A stretch of DNA of 19,208 nt from Bradymonadales bacterium (GTDB lineage Bacteria; Myxococcota; Bradymonadia; REDH01), in NCBI GenBank assembly GCA_947483645.1, contig CANKLS010000028.1:1-19208 (forward strand), read 5' to 3'. The notes under the pieces were generated by a model. It did not search any database, had not been told where the DNA came from, and saw only the letters and a list, made by a program, of their open reading frames with translations. The position numbers were made by a program, and so were the translations under genes. Shown here in pieces: positions 8,083-16,042 of the stretch; the stretch's first letter is position 1, and the number at the start of each line of letters is the position of its first letter.

Positions 8083-8865
8083 CTAGTGGGCTTCTTCTGA
8101 ATGTTCAATCGCCAACGAGATGTAGACCATCGAGAGCAGGCAGAAGACGAGCGTCTGAACGACGCAGACAAGTGTGCCGAGGATGACAAACGGCACGGTG
8201 AAGTAGGCAAGGCCGAGGAAGATCGCGAGCACCTTGTGGTCGCCCGTCATGTTGCCCATGAGGCGGAGCGAAAGCGAGAGGGGCCGCGCCAGGTGGGAGA
8301 TGAGCTCGATGGGGAGCATGATGGGGGCGAGCCAGGGCACGCCGCCGATCTTCGGGCCGAGGAAGTGGGTGAGGTGGTGTATCCCGTTCTCTTTGAGCCC
8401 GTAGATGTGGGTCGCGAAGAAGATGACCATCGCCGGCCCGACGGTGATGTTGAGGTTGTCGGTCGCGGGCGCAAAGCCGGGGACGAGGCCGAGGAGGTTG
8501 TTGACGAGGATGTAGAGAGCGCAGGTGCCGATGATGGGCATGAAGCGGACGGCCCGCTCCCGCGTGCCGAAGACCTGCTCCGACATGTTGAGGATTGCAT
8601 CGAGGATCGACTCGAGCAGGTTGGCGATGGTGAACTTGCCGTCGGGGACCACGCCGCCGTCTGCGCTTGCCCAGCGGGAGCGGGCTATCATGCCAATCCC
8701 GAGGATGATCAGCGTGGAGAACAGCACCAACGTGAGGTGGGTGATGTGCTCCACCGGCTCACCGTCGATGTAGGTGTAGTAGAGGCTGTGGCCGATGCTC
8801 TTCTGGAGCCCGTCGTAGCCGGGGAGGAGATTGAACCAGGTAAAATCGGACGCGAGGAGATTCAT
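8083..8865 (-). CDS. atpB: ATP synthase Fo subunit a
   Basis: A 260-residue polytopic membrane protein, the stator half of the ion channel. The essential arginine is Arg201 in SLRLMGNM, the conserved signature of subunit a; it is preceded by the helix APIMLPIELISHLARPLSLS and followed by further hydrophobic helices. Upstream, a membrane segment LTLVLFSTLIILGIGMIA (about 44-61) and the GTCALYILVNNLLGLVPG segment (about 113-130) are typical. The length is normal. Its ATG overlaps the stop of the upstream atpI-like gene as ATGA (8862-8865), so the two are probably translationally coupled. Neither subunit b nor F1 genes follow; they must be elsewhere, as in many former Deltaproteobacteria with split atp loci. 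Confidence 0.97.
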   Translation of the reverse strand: MNLLASDFTWFNLLPGYDGLQKSIGHSLYYTYIDGEPVEHITHLTLVLFSTLIILGIGMIARSRWASADGGVVPDGKFTIANLLESILDAILNMSEQVFGTRERAVRFMPIIGTCALYILVNNLLGLVPGFAPATDNLNITVGPAMVIFFATHIYGLKENGIHHLTHFLGPKIGGVPWLAPIMLPIELISHLARPLSLSLRLMGNMTGDHKVLAIFLGLAYFTVPFVILGTLVCVVQTLVFCLLSMVYISLAIEHSEEAH

Positions 8866-9272
8866 CCGACACGCTCATTTGCAGGGGCCGCGGGCTGCTC
8901 GGGGGAGACAGGCGCCGCAGCGGCGGATTGAAGGGAGACGAAGAGACCGGCAGCCACGACCGCGGTCAGCCCAGTGACGAGCGCCAACGCGTTTAGATGG
9001 AGAACGGCGATAAGTAAAAAGAGAATCAACGCATAGGCGCCGAATTTGAGTCCGAGGAGCAGCGCCCAGGGGCGGCTGTCGCCCCCGGCCTGCGCCAGGA
9101 AGACGTTGCCCATGAGGTGGCGGAGGGCGCGGAAGTTGCCCAGTCCGAGCAGCCCGCCGGCGCCTGCAGCAACCGAGTCCATGGCCGAGCCCCAGTACCA
9201 CCAGCCAGCGATGCCGAGCGCGGCGAGGAGGAGCGCGGTGCGCTCAACCTTCTGGAGGAGTTGGTCGTTCAT
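8862..9272 (-). CDS. AtpI-like (ATP synthase subunit I family) membrane protein
   Basis: A 136-residue protein with probable transmembrane segments at about 13-31 (ALLLAALGIAGWWYWG), 72-90 (LGLKFGAYALILFLLIAVL) and 93-113, plus a short amphipathic stretch between them and a polar Pro/Ala-rich tail. Size, hydropathy and position directly before atpB fit the ATP synthase subunit I family, which assists c-ring assembly, but I do not recognise a diagnostic motif, so the family name rests partly on context. It overlaps atpZ by 29 bases and atpB by 4. No good ribosome binding site is seen, consistent with coupling to atpZ translation. Confidence 0.7.
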   Translation of the reverse strand: MNDQLLQKVERTALLLAALGIAGWWYWGSAMDSVAAGAGGLLGLGNFRALRHLMGNVFLAQAGGDSRPWALLLGLKFGAYALILFLLIAVLHLNALALVTGLTAVVAAGLFVSLQSAAAAPVSPEQPAAPANERVG

Positions 9273-9540
9273 CGGAATGGACTTGGGTGGAGAGTTTGCC
9301 GAGCAGGTAGAGGTCGCGAAAGGCCGCCGCTGCGCCGAAGAGGAGACCTACCAGGCCGCCCCATGGAGCGAAGTCCCACCGTTGCTCGGCCCAGTGACCA
9401 ATCCACCAGCCGAGGCCGATGGAGACGGAGAACTGAATGCCGATTGCCGTTGCGCGGGCCGCGAGCCGGCGAAGTTGCGCCTTCTGGCTCGCGGATTGCT
9501 CCGGCGGAGGAGGGTTCGTCTGGGGTGATTGCGGGTCCAT
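9244..9540 (-). CDS. atpZ: AtpZ-type ATP synthase-associated small membrane protein
   Basis: A 98-residue protein: a Pro/Gln-rich start, a basic segment (SQKAQLRRLAARA), then two membrane helices with the family-like pattern SIGLGWWIGHWAEQRW followed by PWGGLVGLLFGAAAAFRDLY. This pattern, in which two helices are joined by a short loop and end in FRDL, fits the AtpZ/AtpI family encoded at the head of atp operons and linked to Fo assembly or to magnesium/calcium transport. It is the first atp gene of this cluster and lies 62 bases downstream of hemL. The ribosome binding site is weak (AGG about ten bases from ATG). Confidence 0.78.
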   Translation of the reverse strand: MDPQSPQTNPPPPEQSASQKAQLRRLAARATAIGIQFSVSIGLGWWIGHWAEQRWDFAPWGGLVGLLFGAAAAFRDLYLLGKLSTQVHSDERPTPPEG

Positions 9541-9554
9541 TCAGCACGGGCCTT

Positions 9555-9568
9555 TTCGGGTTCCCGAA
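9555..9568. repeat. Small palindrome between hemL and atpZ
   Basis: TTCGGGTTCCCGAA is an almost perfect 14-base palindrome in the 62-base gap between hemL and atpZ. It could form a five-pair stem with a four-base loop in the transcript. There is no U tract on the coding strand, so it does not look like a terminator. The rest of the gap shows nothing clear. Confidence 0.3.
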
Positions 9569-9602
9569 CTCGCTGCGCGGCTACCAGAGGAGGCAGGGAG
9601 CG

Positions 9603-10892
9603 TCAACGCAAAGCCGTGAAGGCGGCCGCTGCGGCGGCCAGCGTCTCTTCGACGAGTTCGTCGCTGTGCTGCGAGCCGATGAAGGCCGCCTCGAAGGCGC
9701 TCGGCGCGAGGTAGAAGCCCCTGTCCAGCATCTGGTGGAAGAATCGGCCGAAGAGCGCTGCGTCGGCCCGCTTCGCACCAGCGTAGTCGGTGACGGGTTC
9801 GTTGGTGAAGAAGGTCGAGAACATGCCGCCCACCGACTGGGCCGTGGCGGGGAAGCCTGCCGCGTGCGCCCTTTCGACGAGGCCTGAGGCAAGGCGGGCG
9901 CTCCGGCGCGACAGGTCGGCGTAGAGGCTCGGCATGCCTTTCAGCAGCTCAAGCGTGGTGATGCCGGCAGCCATGGCCAGCGGGTTCCCGCTGAGCGTGC
10001 CAGCCTGGTAGATGTCGCCTGCTGGTGCGATGCGGGCCATGATGTCGGCCCGTCCACCGTAGGCTGCAGCGGGAAGCCCGCCACCGACGATCTTGCCGAG
10101 CGTGGTGAGGTCCGGGCTGACGCCGTAGTGGGCCTGGGCGCCGCCGAGGGCAACGCGGAAGCCGGTCATGACCTCGTCGAAGATGAGGATGGTGCCATGC
10201 TGCGTGCAGAGGGCGCGGAGCCCTTCAAGGAAGCCTGGCTGCGGGAGGATGCAGCCCATGTTGCCGGCCACTGGCTCGACAATAACTGCCGCGATCTCGC
10301 CGACGAACCGGTGGAACAGGGCAGCCGTCGCATCGAGGTCGTTGAAGGGCGCGGTGAGCGTCTGCAGCGCGACCTCGGGGAGCACGCCCGGCGTGGCCGG
10401 GATGCCGAGGGTGGCGACGCCTGAGCCGGCATCGACGAGCAGGCTGTCGCCGTGACCGTGGTAGTTGCCCGAGAACTTGAGCAGTTTGGGGCGGCCCGTA
10501 AAGCCCCGGGCGAGGCGAATGGCCGACAGCGTGGCCTCGGTGCCCGAGCTCACCATGCGGACCATCTCCATGGAGGGGACGAGCTCGCGGATGAGGCGGG
10601 CCATGTCGCTCTCGCGCGCCGTCGGGCAGCCGAAGGAGGTGCCATCTGCGGCGGTTCGCTGGATGGCCTCGAGCACCTCAGGCCGTGCGTGGCCAAGGAT
10701 CATCGGACCCCAGGAGCCGATGAAGTCGAGGTAGCGGTTGCCATCCTCGTCTTCGATGTAGGGACCGTAGGCGCGCCGCACGAAGAATGGGGTCCCGCCC
10801 ACGCCACGGAAGGCGCGGACAGGGCTGTTCACGCCGCCGGGAATGAGCCCTTTGGCCTCCTCGAAGAGGGCTTCAGAGCGGGCTCTGTTCAC
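9603..10892 (-). CDS. hemL: Glutamate-1-semialdehyde 2,1-aminomutase
   Basis: A 429-residue PLP enzyme that converts glutamate-1-semialdehyde to 5-aminolevulinate in the C5 route to heme and other tetrapyrroles. Length and motifs are normal: N-terminal [20 protein letters not shown], the substrate-loop [19 protein letters not shown], the PLP-contact Asp239 in [10 protein letters not shown], and the Schiff-base Lys267 in [18 protein letters not shown]. The start is GTG and overlaps the gyrA stop as GTGA (10889-10892). Its presence points to C5 heme synthesis rather than HemA-type ALA synthase. hemL next to atpZ is, from memory, also seen in other delta-type genomes; that comparison was not checked. 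Confidence 0.97.
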   Translation of the reverse strand: MNRARSEALFEEAKGLIPGGVNSPVRAFRGVGGTPFFVRRAYGPYIEDEDGNRYLDFIGSWGPMILGHARPEVLEAIQRTAADGTSFGCPTARESDMARLIRELVPSMEMVRMVSSGTEATLSAIRLARGFTGRPKLLKFSGNYHGHGDSLLVDAGSGVATLGIPATPGVLPEVALQTLTAPFNDLDATAALFHRFVGEIAAVIVEPVAGNMGCILPQPGFLEGLRALCTQHGTILIFDEVMTGFRVALGGAQAHYGVSPDLTTLGKIVGGGLPAAAYGGRADIMARIAPAGDIYQAGTLSGNPLAMAAGITTLELLKGMPSLYADLSRRSARLASGLVERAHAAGFPATAQSVGGMFSTFFTNEPVTDYAGAKRADAALFGRFFHQMLDRGFYLAPSAFEAAFIGSQHSDELVEETLAAAAAAFTALR

Positions 10893-13627
10893 GCCTCGCC
10901 CTCGTCGGACTCCGTTGTGTTCTCGGCCGTGCTGTCTGGCGTGATGGCCTGCAGGTCTGCGCCCGTCTGCGTCTCGTCGTCCGGCGCGTCGGTCTCTTCC
11001 GTCTCGCGCTCGGCGAAGACGGCGAGGCTGACCAGCTTCTCCTTCTTGTCGAGCGAGATGAGCTTGACGCCCTTGGCGGCGCGGCCGGAGACGTTGATGT
11101 CGGAGATGGGCGAGCGGATCATCTGCCCGCCATCGGTGATGAGGATGAGTTGCTCGTCGGAGGCGACGAGGCGGCAGCCGATGAGCTTGCCGTTGCGCGC
11201 GCCGGTATCGATGGTCCGAATGCCCTTTCCGCCGCGTCCCTGGGTGCGGTAGATGCTGAGCGGCGACCGCTTGCCGAAGCCACTCTCGGTGACCGAGAGG
11301 ATGGTGGGGAGCGAGGTGGTCTTGCTGTACTCGTCGCCCGACTCTTCGGTGCCCGCGAGCTCCTCGCCGGCCTCTTCGAGGACGGTCTCCTCTTCGACAA
11401 TTGCGGTCTCTTCGGCCGCGTCGTCGTCTGCGCCGCTCTCCTCGATGACGCCGCCTGTGGCGAGCACGTCGGCGCGGGGGATGACGAGCAGGGAGACCAG
11501 CTCGTCATCTTCGCGGAACTTCATGCCGATGACGCCGCTGGTGTTACGGCCTGTGCCACGGACGCGCGCCTCGCTGAAGCGGACCGACTGGCCCGACGAG
11601 GAGGCGAGGAAGATGTGGTCACCAGGCTCGCAGAGGCGTGCGGTGATGAGCTGGTCGTCTTCACGGATGGCGACGCCGATGAGGCCGCCGGAGTGGATGT
11701 TCTGGTAGGCGCTGAGGCGCGTCTTCTTGATCTGACCGCCGAGGGTGCCGGTCATGATGAACTTGCCGTGGTCGAAGTCGCGGAAGGGGACGACCGCGGC
11801 CACCTTCTCACCGGGCTTGAGCGGCACCATGTTGACGATGGGCTTGCCGCGCGTGGTGCGGCCGCCGGCCGGGATCTCCCAGACCTTGAGAGGATAGCAC
11901 CAGCCGGAGGTTCCGAAGACGAGCAGCGAGGAGTGGGTCGTGGTGACCCAGACATCCTCGATGAAGTCCTCCTGCTTGGTCTCCATGCCCTTGAGCCCCT
12001 TCCCGCCCCGCTTCTGCGTGCGGTACTCGGCGATGTTGGTGCGCTTGATGTAGCCCGTGTGGGTGAGGGTGAGCACCTCGTCCTCGTTGGCGATAAAGTC
12101 CTCGATGGAGAACTCGCCCGAGAAGGGGATGATCTTGGTGCGGCGCCCCTCCTGGTTGTTGTCGAGGATGGCGACGAGCTCGCCGCGGATGACGGACAGG
12201 AGCTCCTGTTCGCCGCCAAGGATGAGCTGGAGGCGCGAGACGATCAGGTCGAGGTTGCTAATCTCCTCTTCGAGCTTGTGGATCTCGAGGCCGGTGAGGC
12301 GCTGGAGACGGAGCTCGAGGATGGCGTCGGCCTGCAGCTTGTCGCAGTCGAGCAGCGCCATGAGGTTCTGGCCGGCGCTCTCGGGGTCGGCGCTCGCGCG
12401 GATGGTCTTGATGACCTCGTCAAGCATCTCGACGGCCTTGCGGAGGCCGCGGAGGATGTGGAGGCGGCGCTCCGCCTGCGCGAGCTCGAACATGGAGCGG
12501 CGGGTAACGACGTCGCGCCGGAAGTCGATGAAGTGGACGAGGATGTCCTTGAGCGGCAGCACGCGCGGCTGGCCCGCGACGATGGCCAGGTTGTTGATGC
12601 TGAAGGTGGTCTCGAGCGCAGTCTTCTTGAAGAGCTGGTTGAGGATGACCTGTGCGTTGGCGTCGCGCCGGAGCTCGACGACCATGCGCATGCCGGTGCG
12701 GTCAGACTCGTCGCGGAGGTCGGTGATGCCCTCGACAACCTTCTCACGGACGAGCTCGGCGAAGCGCTCGAGGAGCCGCGCCTTGTTCACCTGGAAGGGG
12801 AGCTCGGTGACGATGATGGAGTCTTTGCCCGTGCGCTCGTCGGTCTCGATGTCGGCCTTGGCGCGGATGCGGATGGAGCCCTTGCCGGTCTCGTAGGCCT
12901 GCCGGATGCCGTCGGTGCCGTAGATGTAGCCGGCGGTCGGGAAGTCGGGGCCGGTGACAAACTGCATGAGGCCGTCGAGGCCAATCTCGGGGTCGTCGAT
13001 AACCGCGATGGTGGCGCGAAGCACCTCGGCAAGGTTGTGCGGCGGGATGCGGGTGGCCATGCCGACGGCGATGCCCTCGGAGCCGTTGACGATGAGGTTG
13101 GGGAAGCGGGCCGGCAGTACGGTCGGCTCCTGCTCGGCGCCGTCGTAGTTGTCGCGGAAGTCGACGGTGTCTTTCTCGATGTCGTTCATGAGCTCGCCGC
13201 AGATGCGAGCCATTCGGACTTCGGTGTAACGCATGGCGGCCGGCGGGTCGCCGTCGACGGAGCCGAAGTTGCCCTGACCGTCGATCAGCGGCACCCGCAT
13301 CGAGAAGTCCTGCGCCATTCGGACGAGAGCGTCATAGACCGCCTGGTCGCCGTGCGGGTGATACTTACCGATGACGTCGCCGACGATACGGGCCGACTTC
13401 TTGTAGGCGCGGTTCCAGGTGTTGGACTGCTCGTGCATCGAGAAGAGGATGCGACGGTGGACGGGCTTGAGGCCGTCACGGACATCTGGGAGCGCGCGGC
13501 CGATGATGACCGACATCGCGTAGTTCAGGTAGGAGGTGCGCATCTCGTCTTCGATGCGAACAGGGAGCAGCGTGCCGATGTCGGTGTTAGGGGGCTGTGG
13601 GCCACTGCCCTGGTTCTCGCCGGCCAT
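10889..13627 (-). CDS. gyrA: DNA gyrase subunit A
   Basis: A 912-residue DNA-cleaving subunit of gyrase, which introduces negative supercoils. The catalytic tyrosine is Tyr134 in AMRYTE (E. coli 122). The helix that contacts quinolones reads [12 protein letters not shown]: Gln95 stands where E. coli has Ser83, and Asp99 matches Asp87. The C-terminal beta-pinwheel begins after about residue 520; the GyrA box is QKRGGKG at 538-544, which identifies gyrase rather than topoisomerase IV, and a second related QGRGGKG lies at 796-802. Between blades is an acidic insert (729-766: 18 of 38 residues Asp/Glu, no Lys/Arg), and the protein also ends in an acidic tail. The ribosome binding site is weak. 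It leads the minus-strand run into hemL and atp. Confidence 0.97.
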   Translation of the reverse strand: MAGENQGSGPQPPNTDIGTLLPVRIEDEMRTSYLNYAMSVIIGRALPDVRDGLKPVHRRILFSMHEQSNTWNRAYKKSARIVGDVIGKYHPHGDQAVYDALVRMAQDFSMRVPLIDGQGNFGSVDGDPPAAMRYTEVRMARICGELMNDIEKDTVDFRDNYDGAEQEPTVLPARFPNLIVNGSEGIAVGMATRIPPHNLAEVLRATIAVIDDPEIGLDGLMQFVTGPDFPTAGYIYGTDGIRQAYETGKGSIRIRAKADIETDERTGKDSIIVTELPFQVNKARLLERFAELVREKVVEGITDLRDESDRTGMRMVVELRRDANAQVILNQLFKKTALETTFSINNLAIVAGQPRVLPLKDILVHFIDFRRDVVTRRSMFELAQAERRLHILRGLRKAVEMLDEVIKTIRASADPESAGQNLMALLDCDKLQADAILELRLQRLTGLEIHKLEEEISNLDLIVSRLQLILGGEQELLSVIRGELVAILDNNQEGRRTKIIPFSGEFSIEDFIANEDEVLTLTHTGYIKRTNIAEYRTQKRGGKGLKGMETKQEDFIEDVWVTTTHSSLLVFGTSGWCYPLKVWEIPAGGRTTRGKPIVNMVPLKPGEKVAAVVPFRDFDHGKFIMTGTLGGQIKKTRLSAYQNIHSGGLIGVAIREDDQLITARLCEPGDHIFLASSSGQSVRFSEARVRGTGRNTSGVIGMKFREDDELVSLLVIPRADVLATGGVIEESGADDDAAEETAIVEEETVLEEAGEELAGTEESGDEYSKTTSLPTILSVTESGFGKRSPLSIYRTQGRGGKGIRTIDTGARNGKLIGCRLVASDEQLILITDGGQMIRSPISDINVSGRAAKGVKLISLDKKEKLVSLAVFAERETEETDAPDDETQTGADLQAITPDSTAENTTESDEGEA

Positions 13628-13681
13628 GTCGGTTCCGTATGAAGGGGGTTATCGCGGCTTGTAGAGCTGCTGAGACGGTTA

Positions 13682-13710
13682 AGCATAGGGCTCCGGATCG
13701 GAAGTTTCAA
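13682..13710 (-). promoter_or_regulatory. Probable sigma70-type promoter of gyrA
   Basis: On the minus strand a -35 box TTGAAA (13705-13710; five of six consensus bases) is followed by exactly 17 bases and a -10 box TATGCT (13682-13687; four of six). Transcription would start near 13675 and leave a leader of about 48 bases. It probably serves gyrA and, by read-through, hemL and the atp genes, since no other clear promoter or terminator was seen in that run. Confidence 0.6.
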
Positions 13711-13714
13711 CGCG

Positions 13715-13738
13715 CGCGTGCGACGCTCACGCGTGCGA
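13715..13738. repeat. Direct 9-base repeat CGCGTGCGA upstream of the gyrA promoter
   Basis: CGCGTGCGA occurs at 13715-13723 and again at 13730-13738, a 15-base period, just upstream of the gyrA -35 box and about 75 bases before the barrel-protein start. Two spaced copies between divergent genes could be a regulator site. The repeat is visible; the function is a guess, and repeats of CG dinucleotides are common in such DNA. Confidence 0.35.
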
Positions 13739-13812
13739 GCGGCCACGGATTGATTTTTGACCTAGGGGGTGGTGCAACCTAGCCACCAAAGGGAGATTTT
13801 CCGGAGGATACG

Positions 13813-14754
13813 ATGATGTTGGACACACGGCGCGCTGCGTCCGGTTGGATTGGTCGATGGGGCGCGGGCATTGCCATGGCGGGAGGGCTCTTCCTTGCCA
13901 TGGCTTCACCGGCCCTGGCGCTGGAGCCGCCACAGGTTGCTTCGATGACAGCGCAGAGCGTGCGGCCGGCCGGCCTGGGCGGCGCCTTCGTGGCTGGAGC
14001 CGCCGGCAACGGGGCGCTACGGAGCAACCCAGGCGGGCTTGCTGCCGTCCACCTCTACGCGCTCGAGGCGACCTATGGTCGGGCTACGGAGGCGGGGCCG
14101 TCGGCCTGGGGCGTCTCGATTGTGGATTCTAAAACCAACCCAGCCTTCGCAGGCGGCGTGAGCTATTCGCGCGGCTCTGTGGGCGATGACACCACCGAAA
14201 AGCAGGATGACTACGCATCGCAACAGATCCGCCTCGGTCTCGGCCTGCCACTGGTCGAGGGGGCTCTGACGCTCGGTGTTACGGGGAGTTACACCACGCT
14301 CACCACCCCGAAGGTATCGGATGACCAGCCTGGCTCCGACCTCTCGTCCATCAGCGTCGATGCCGGCCTGCACGGCGTCCTGGGCAAGGTAGTGCTCATC
14401 GGTCTGACGGGTCGCAATCTCGCGGAGAGCGAGTCGCTGGGGCTCAAGCGTGAGGTCGCAGCGGGCCTTGGACTCATGTTCGGACCGCTCCTTGTGAGCG
14501 GCGCCTGGGAGGGCAGGCCGGAGCAGGGCGCCGATGGCGCGATGGCGAGCGGCTACGCAGCGGGCCTTGAGTTCGCCGTCGAGACCGTGCCGCTTCGGGT
14601 TGGCTTTCGGCAGGAGCCGGTGGGCGGCGGCCAGACGATTACGGGCGGTATCGGCTGGCGGAGCAGAGAGTCGGGGCTCGACCTCGCCTTCGAGCAGCCG
14701 CTTGCGAAGGATGCTGTCTCGTCCGTCTCCGTCTCGATGTCGATCTACCTCTAA
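13813..14754 (+). CDS. Outer-membrane beta-barrel protein, PorV/FadL-like, function unknown
   Basis: A 313-residue exported protein. The signal peptide ends in ASPALA with likely cleavage after Ala36. The mature protein begins with RPAGLGGAFVAGAAGNGALRSN-type sequence, like the AMGGA...NPAGL start of PorV/FadL-type barrels, then has alternating glycine/aromatic strands (for example LGLGLPLVEGALTLGVTGSY and the two strands after residue 245) and ends in SVSMSIYL, a typical C-terminal beta signal for BAM-dependent insertion. No catalytic motif is seen; transport or an envelope role is inferred. Start: GGAGG at 13802-13806 sits six bases before ATG 13813; a second in-frame ATG follows immediately. 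It is divergent from gyrA and ends seven bases before the convergent stop of the next gene. Confidence 0.75.
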   Translation: MMLDTRRAASGWIGRWGAGIAMAGGLFLAMASPALALEPPQVASMTAQSVRPAGLGGAFVAGAAGNGALRSNPGGLAAVHLYALEATYGRATEAGPSAWGVSIVDSKTNPAFAGGVSYSRGSVGDDTTEKQDDYASQQIRLGLGLPLVEGALTLGVTGSYTTLTTPKVSDDQPGSDLSSISVDAGLHGVLGKVVLIGLTGRNLAESESLGLKREVAAGLGLMFGPLLVSGAWEGRPEQGADGAMASGYAAGLEFAVETVPLRVGFRQEPVGGGQTITGGIGWRSRESGLDLAFEQPLAKDAVSSVSVSMSIYL

Positions 14755-14761
14755 GCGTTGC

Positions 14762-15751
14762 TCAGGGTTTGGGGATGGGCTTGAGATAGGCCTTGCCGTC
14801 CTTGACGACGACGTCGAAGCCGACCTCCTTGCCCGGGTGCTTCTCGCGCAGCGCATCGGCCTGCCTTGCCATGCTCTGGCGGAGCGAGTCGAAGCTGACG
14901 AGGCCGGCGCTGTCGCCAACCGAACGCTTGGCAGCAACCCACTTCTCGTAGACCTGTCGGTCGCGGATCTCCTCGGGCGACTGGCGGATCGGAGCGCCCA
15001 CGGCGGGGCGGTCTGCACCGCCGAGCCGTGCGCGGAGGGCCTTGAGGGCTTCGGCCTTGCGGGCGACCTCCTCAGCCGACATGCCGCGGAGCGCTTCGGG
15101 TGGCGCAGCCTTGGGGAGGCGCGCGGCCTCTTCGCCGAAGGCCTCGCGCATAAAGTCGAGCGCGGCCTGTCCCTCGACCGTGACGGCGGGGGCCGGTGCA
15201 CTGTAGGTGGGGGCATCGCCCCGGTTGCTGGCGTCGTCCGGTGCCATCGTTCCTCGCACTGTTCGGGCCGGCGCACCGGCGGGTTGTCTGCTTTCGGCCA
15301 GGAGCTCCGCCCGGCGTTTGGTCTCTGCCTCGTCTGCAGCTCCGTCACCGAGCGTTTCGCGGATGACGCGGAGCTCGGCGAGGTCGTGTGCGGAGAGCTC
15401 GCCGTGTTCGATTCGAGCCTGTTCCCGCCGCTGCACCCGCTGCACATGGCGCTTGTAGGTGCCCTCCTCAATCTCGCGCTGGGTGCGTGCCCAGTAGGCC
15501 TTGTAGGAGCTGAACTTCTGCACGAGCGACTGATACTTGAACTTGGAGGCGGCGCTCCGGATCCGCTCCTGGCCGAGCCGATGGAAGCCGATGACCACAT
15601 CCTTCTGAAGGGTGTAGGGAGCCATCTTCTCGACGCCGAGAAAGAACTGCTCATAGATCACGCGGAGCCGGTCGAGCTTCTTGGAGAGGAGCTCGAGTTC
15701 GGCCTCGAGGGCCTCGGGCGTGAGGTCTGATTCGAGTTTGCTGGCCATCAT
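14762..15751 (-). CDS. Unknown protein with N-terminal helical domain and myxobacterial-type C-terminal domain
   Basis: A 329-residue protein with no signal peptide or membrane segment, so probably cytoplasmic. About 10-130 is helical and charged, with an aromatic motif RVIYEQFFLGVEKMAPY and a later KFKYQSLVQKF; about 150-260 is an Ala/Pro/Arg-rich low-complexity linker; about 265-329 is a compact domain running YEKWVAAKRSVGD to EVGFDVVVKDGKAYLKP. Both end domains look to me like proteins I associate with myxobacteria (the MXAN_5187 C-terminal type); this is from memory and could not be checked. I give no function. There are two adjacent ATG starts (15749 and 15746) and no strong ribosome binding site. 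It is flanked by convergent and divergent single genes and so is probably transcribed alone. Confidence 0.75.
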   Translation of the reverse strand: MMASKLESDLTPEALEAELELLSKKLDRLRVIYEQFFLGVEKMAPYTLQKDVVIGFHRLGQERIRSAASKFKYQSLVQKFSSYKAYWARTQREIEEGTYKRHVQRVQRREQARIEHGELSAHDLAELRVIRETLGDGAADEAETKRRAELLAESRQPAGAPARTVRGTMAPDDASNRGDAPTYSAPAPAVTVEGQAALDFMREAFGEEAARLPKAAPPEALRGMSAEEVARKAEALKALRARLGGADRPAVGAPIRQSPEEIRDRQVYEKWVAAKRSVGDSAGLVSFDSLRQSMARQADALREKHPGKEVGFDVVVKDGKAYLKPIPKP

Positions 15752-15877
15752 CCATCCGTAGGTAGTGAAGTGATGTGTAGCGTGGAGGTAGGCGCGGACG
15801 CAAACATCGGGTTGCGACCGGCCTTGTCAGGGGCGCGCGGAGGCGGTTAGGGGCCGCGACACGCTTGTGGAGGACCA

Positions 15878-16042
15878 ATGCCGACCGCCAATCATGTCTT
15901 CTACATTCCGCTGATGCTCGCGGTCGGGTTCGCTGCGGGTGCGGCGTGGGGCCGGAGCGCATTGCGTTCTGAGCTGGCGGCGGCGGAACGTCGCAAGCGC
16001 CGCGAGGCTGCGATTGCGCGGGGCGAGTCGCCCGAGAGCTAG
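15878..16042 (+). CDS. 54-residue single-pass membrane microprotein, unknown
   Basis: A short ORF of 54 codons. The product is MPTANHVFYIPLMLAVGF followed by AAGAAWGRSALRSELAAAERRKRREAAIARGESPES. One membrane helix (about 8-25) is followed by a strongly basic, helical tail that would stay in the cytoplasm by the positive-inside rule. A good ribosome binding site GGAGG (15869-15873) lies four bases before the ATG. The stop shares CTAG with the obgE stop on the opposite strand. Small proteins of this shape are common next to other genes in proteobacteria, but I recognise no family. A clear start signal, a good membrane helix and the exact fit into the gap support it as a real gene. Confidence 0.62.
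   Translation: MPTANHVFYIPLMLAVGFAAGAAWGRSALRSELAAAERRKRREAAIARGESPES

Noticed and set aside
11150..13642. An 830-codon open frame on the plus strand opposite gyrA
   Set aside because: It mirrors gyrA codon structure in GC-rich DNA (stop-poor antisense frame), its product is a monotonous Asp/Glu/Val/Leu-rich string with no domain, and gyrA itself is certain.
13757..13785. Promoter for the barrel gene: TTGACC, 17 bases, TAGCCA
   Set aside because: The -35 box is good but the -10 box matches only two of six bases; not enough to call, although a promoter must lie in this gap.
15752..15877. Promoters for the divergent genes at 15751 and 15878
   Set aside because: Only weak matches (TTGTCA with TTAGGG; TTGCGT with TACACA); nothing above chance could be supported.
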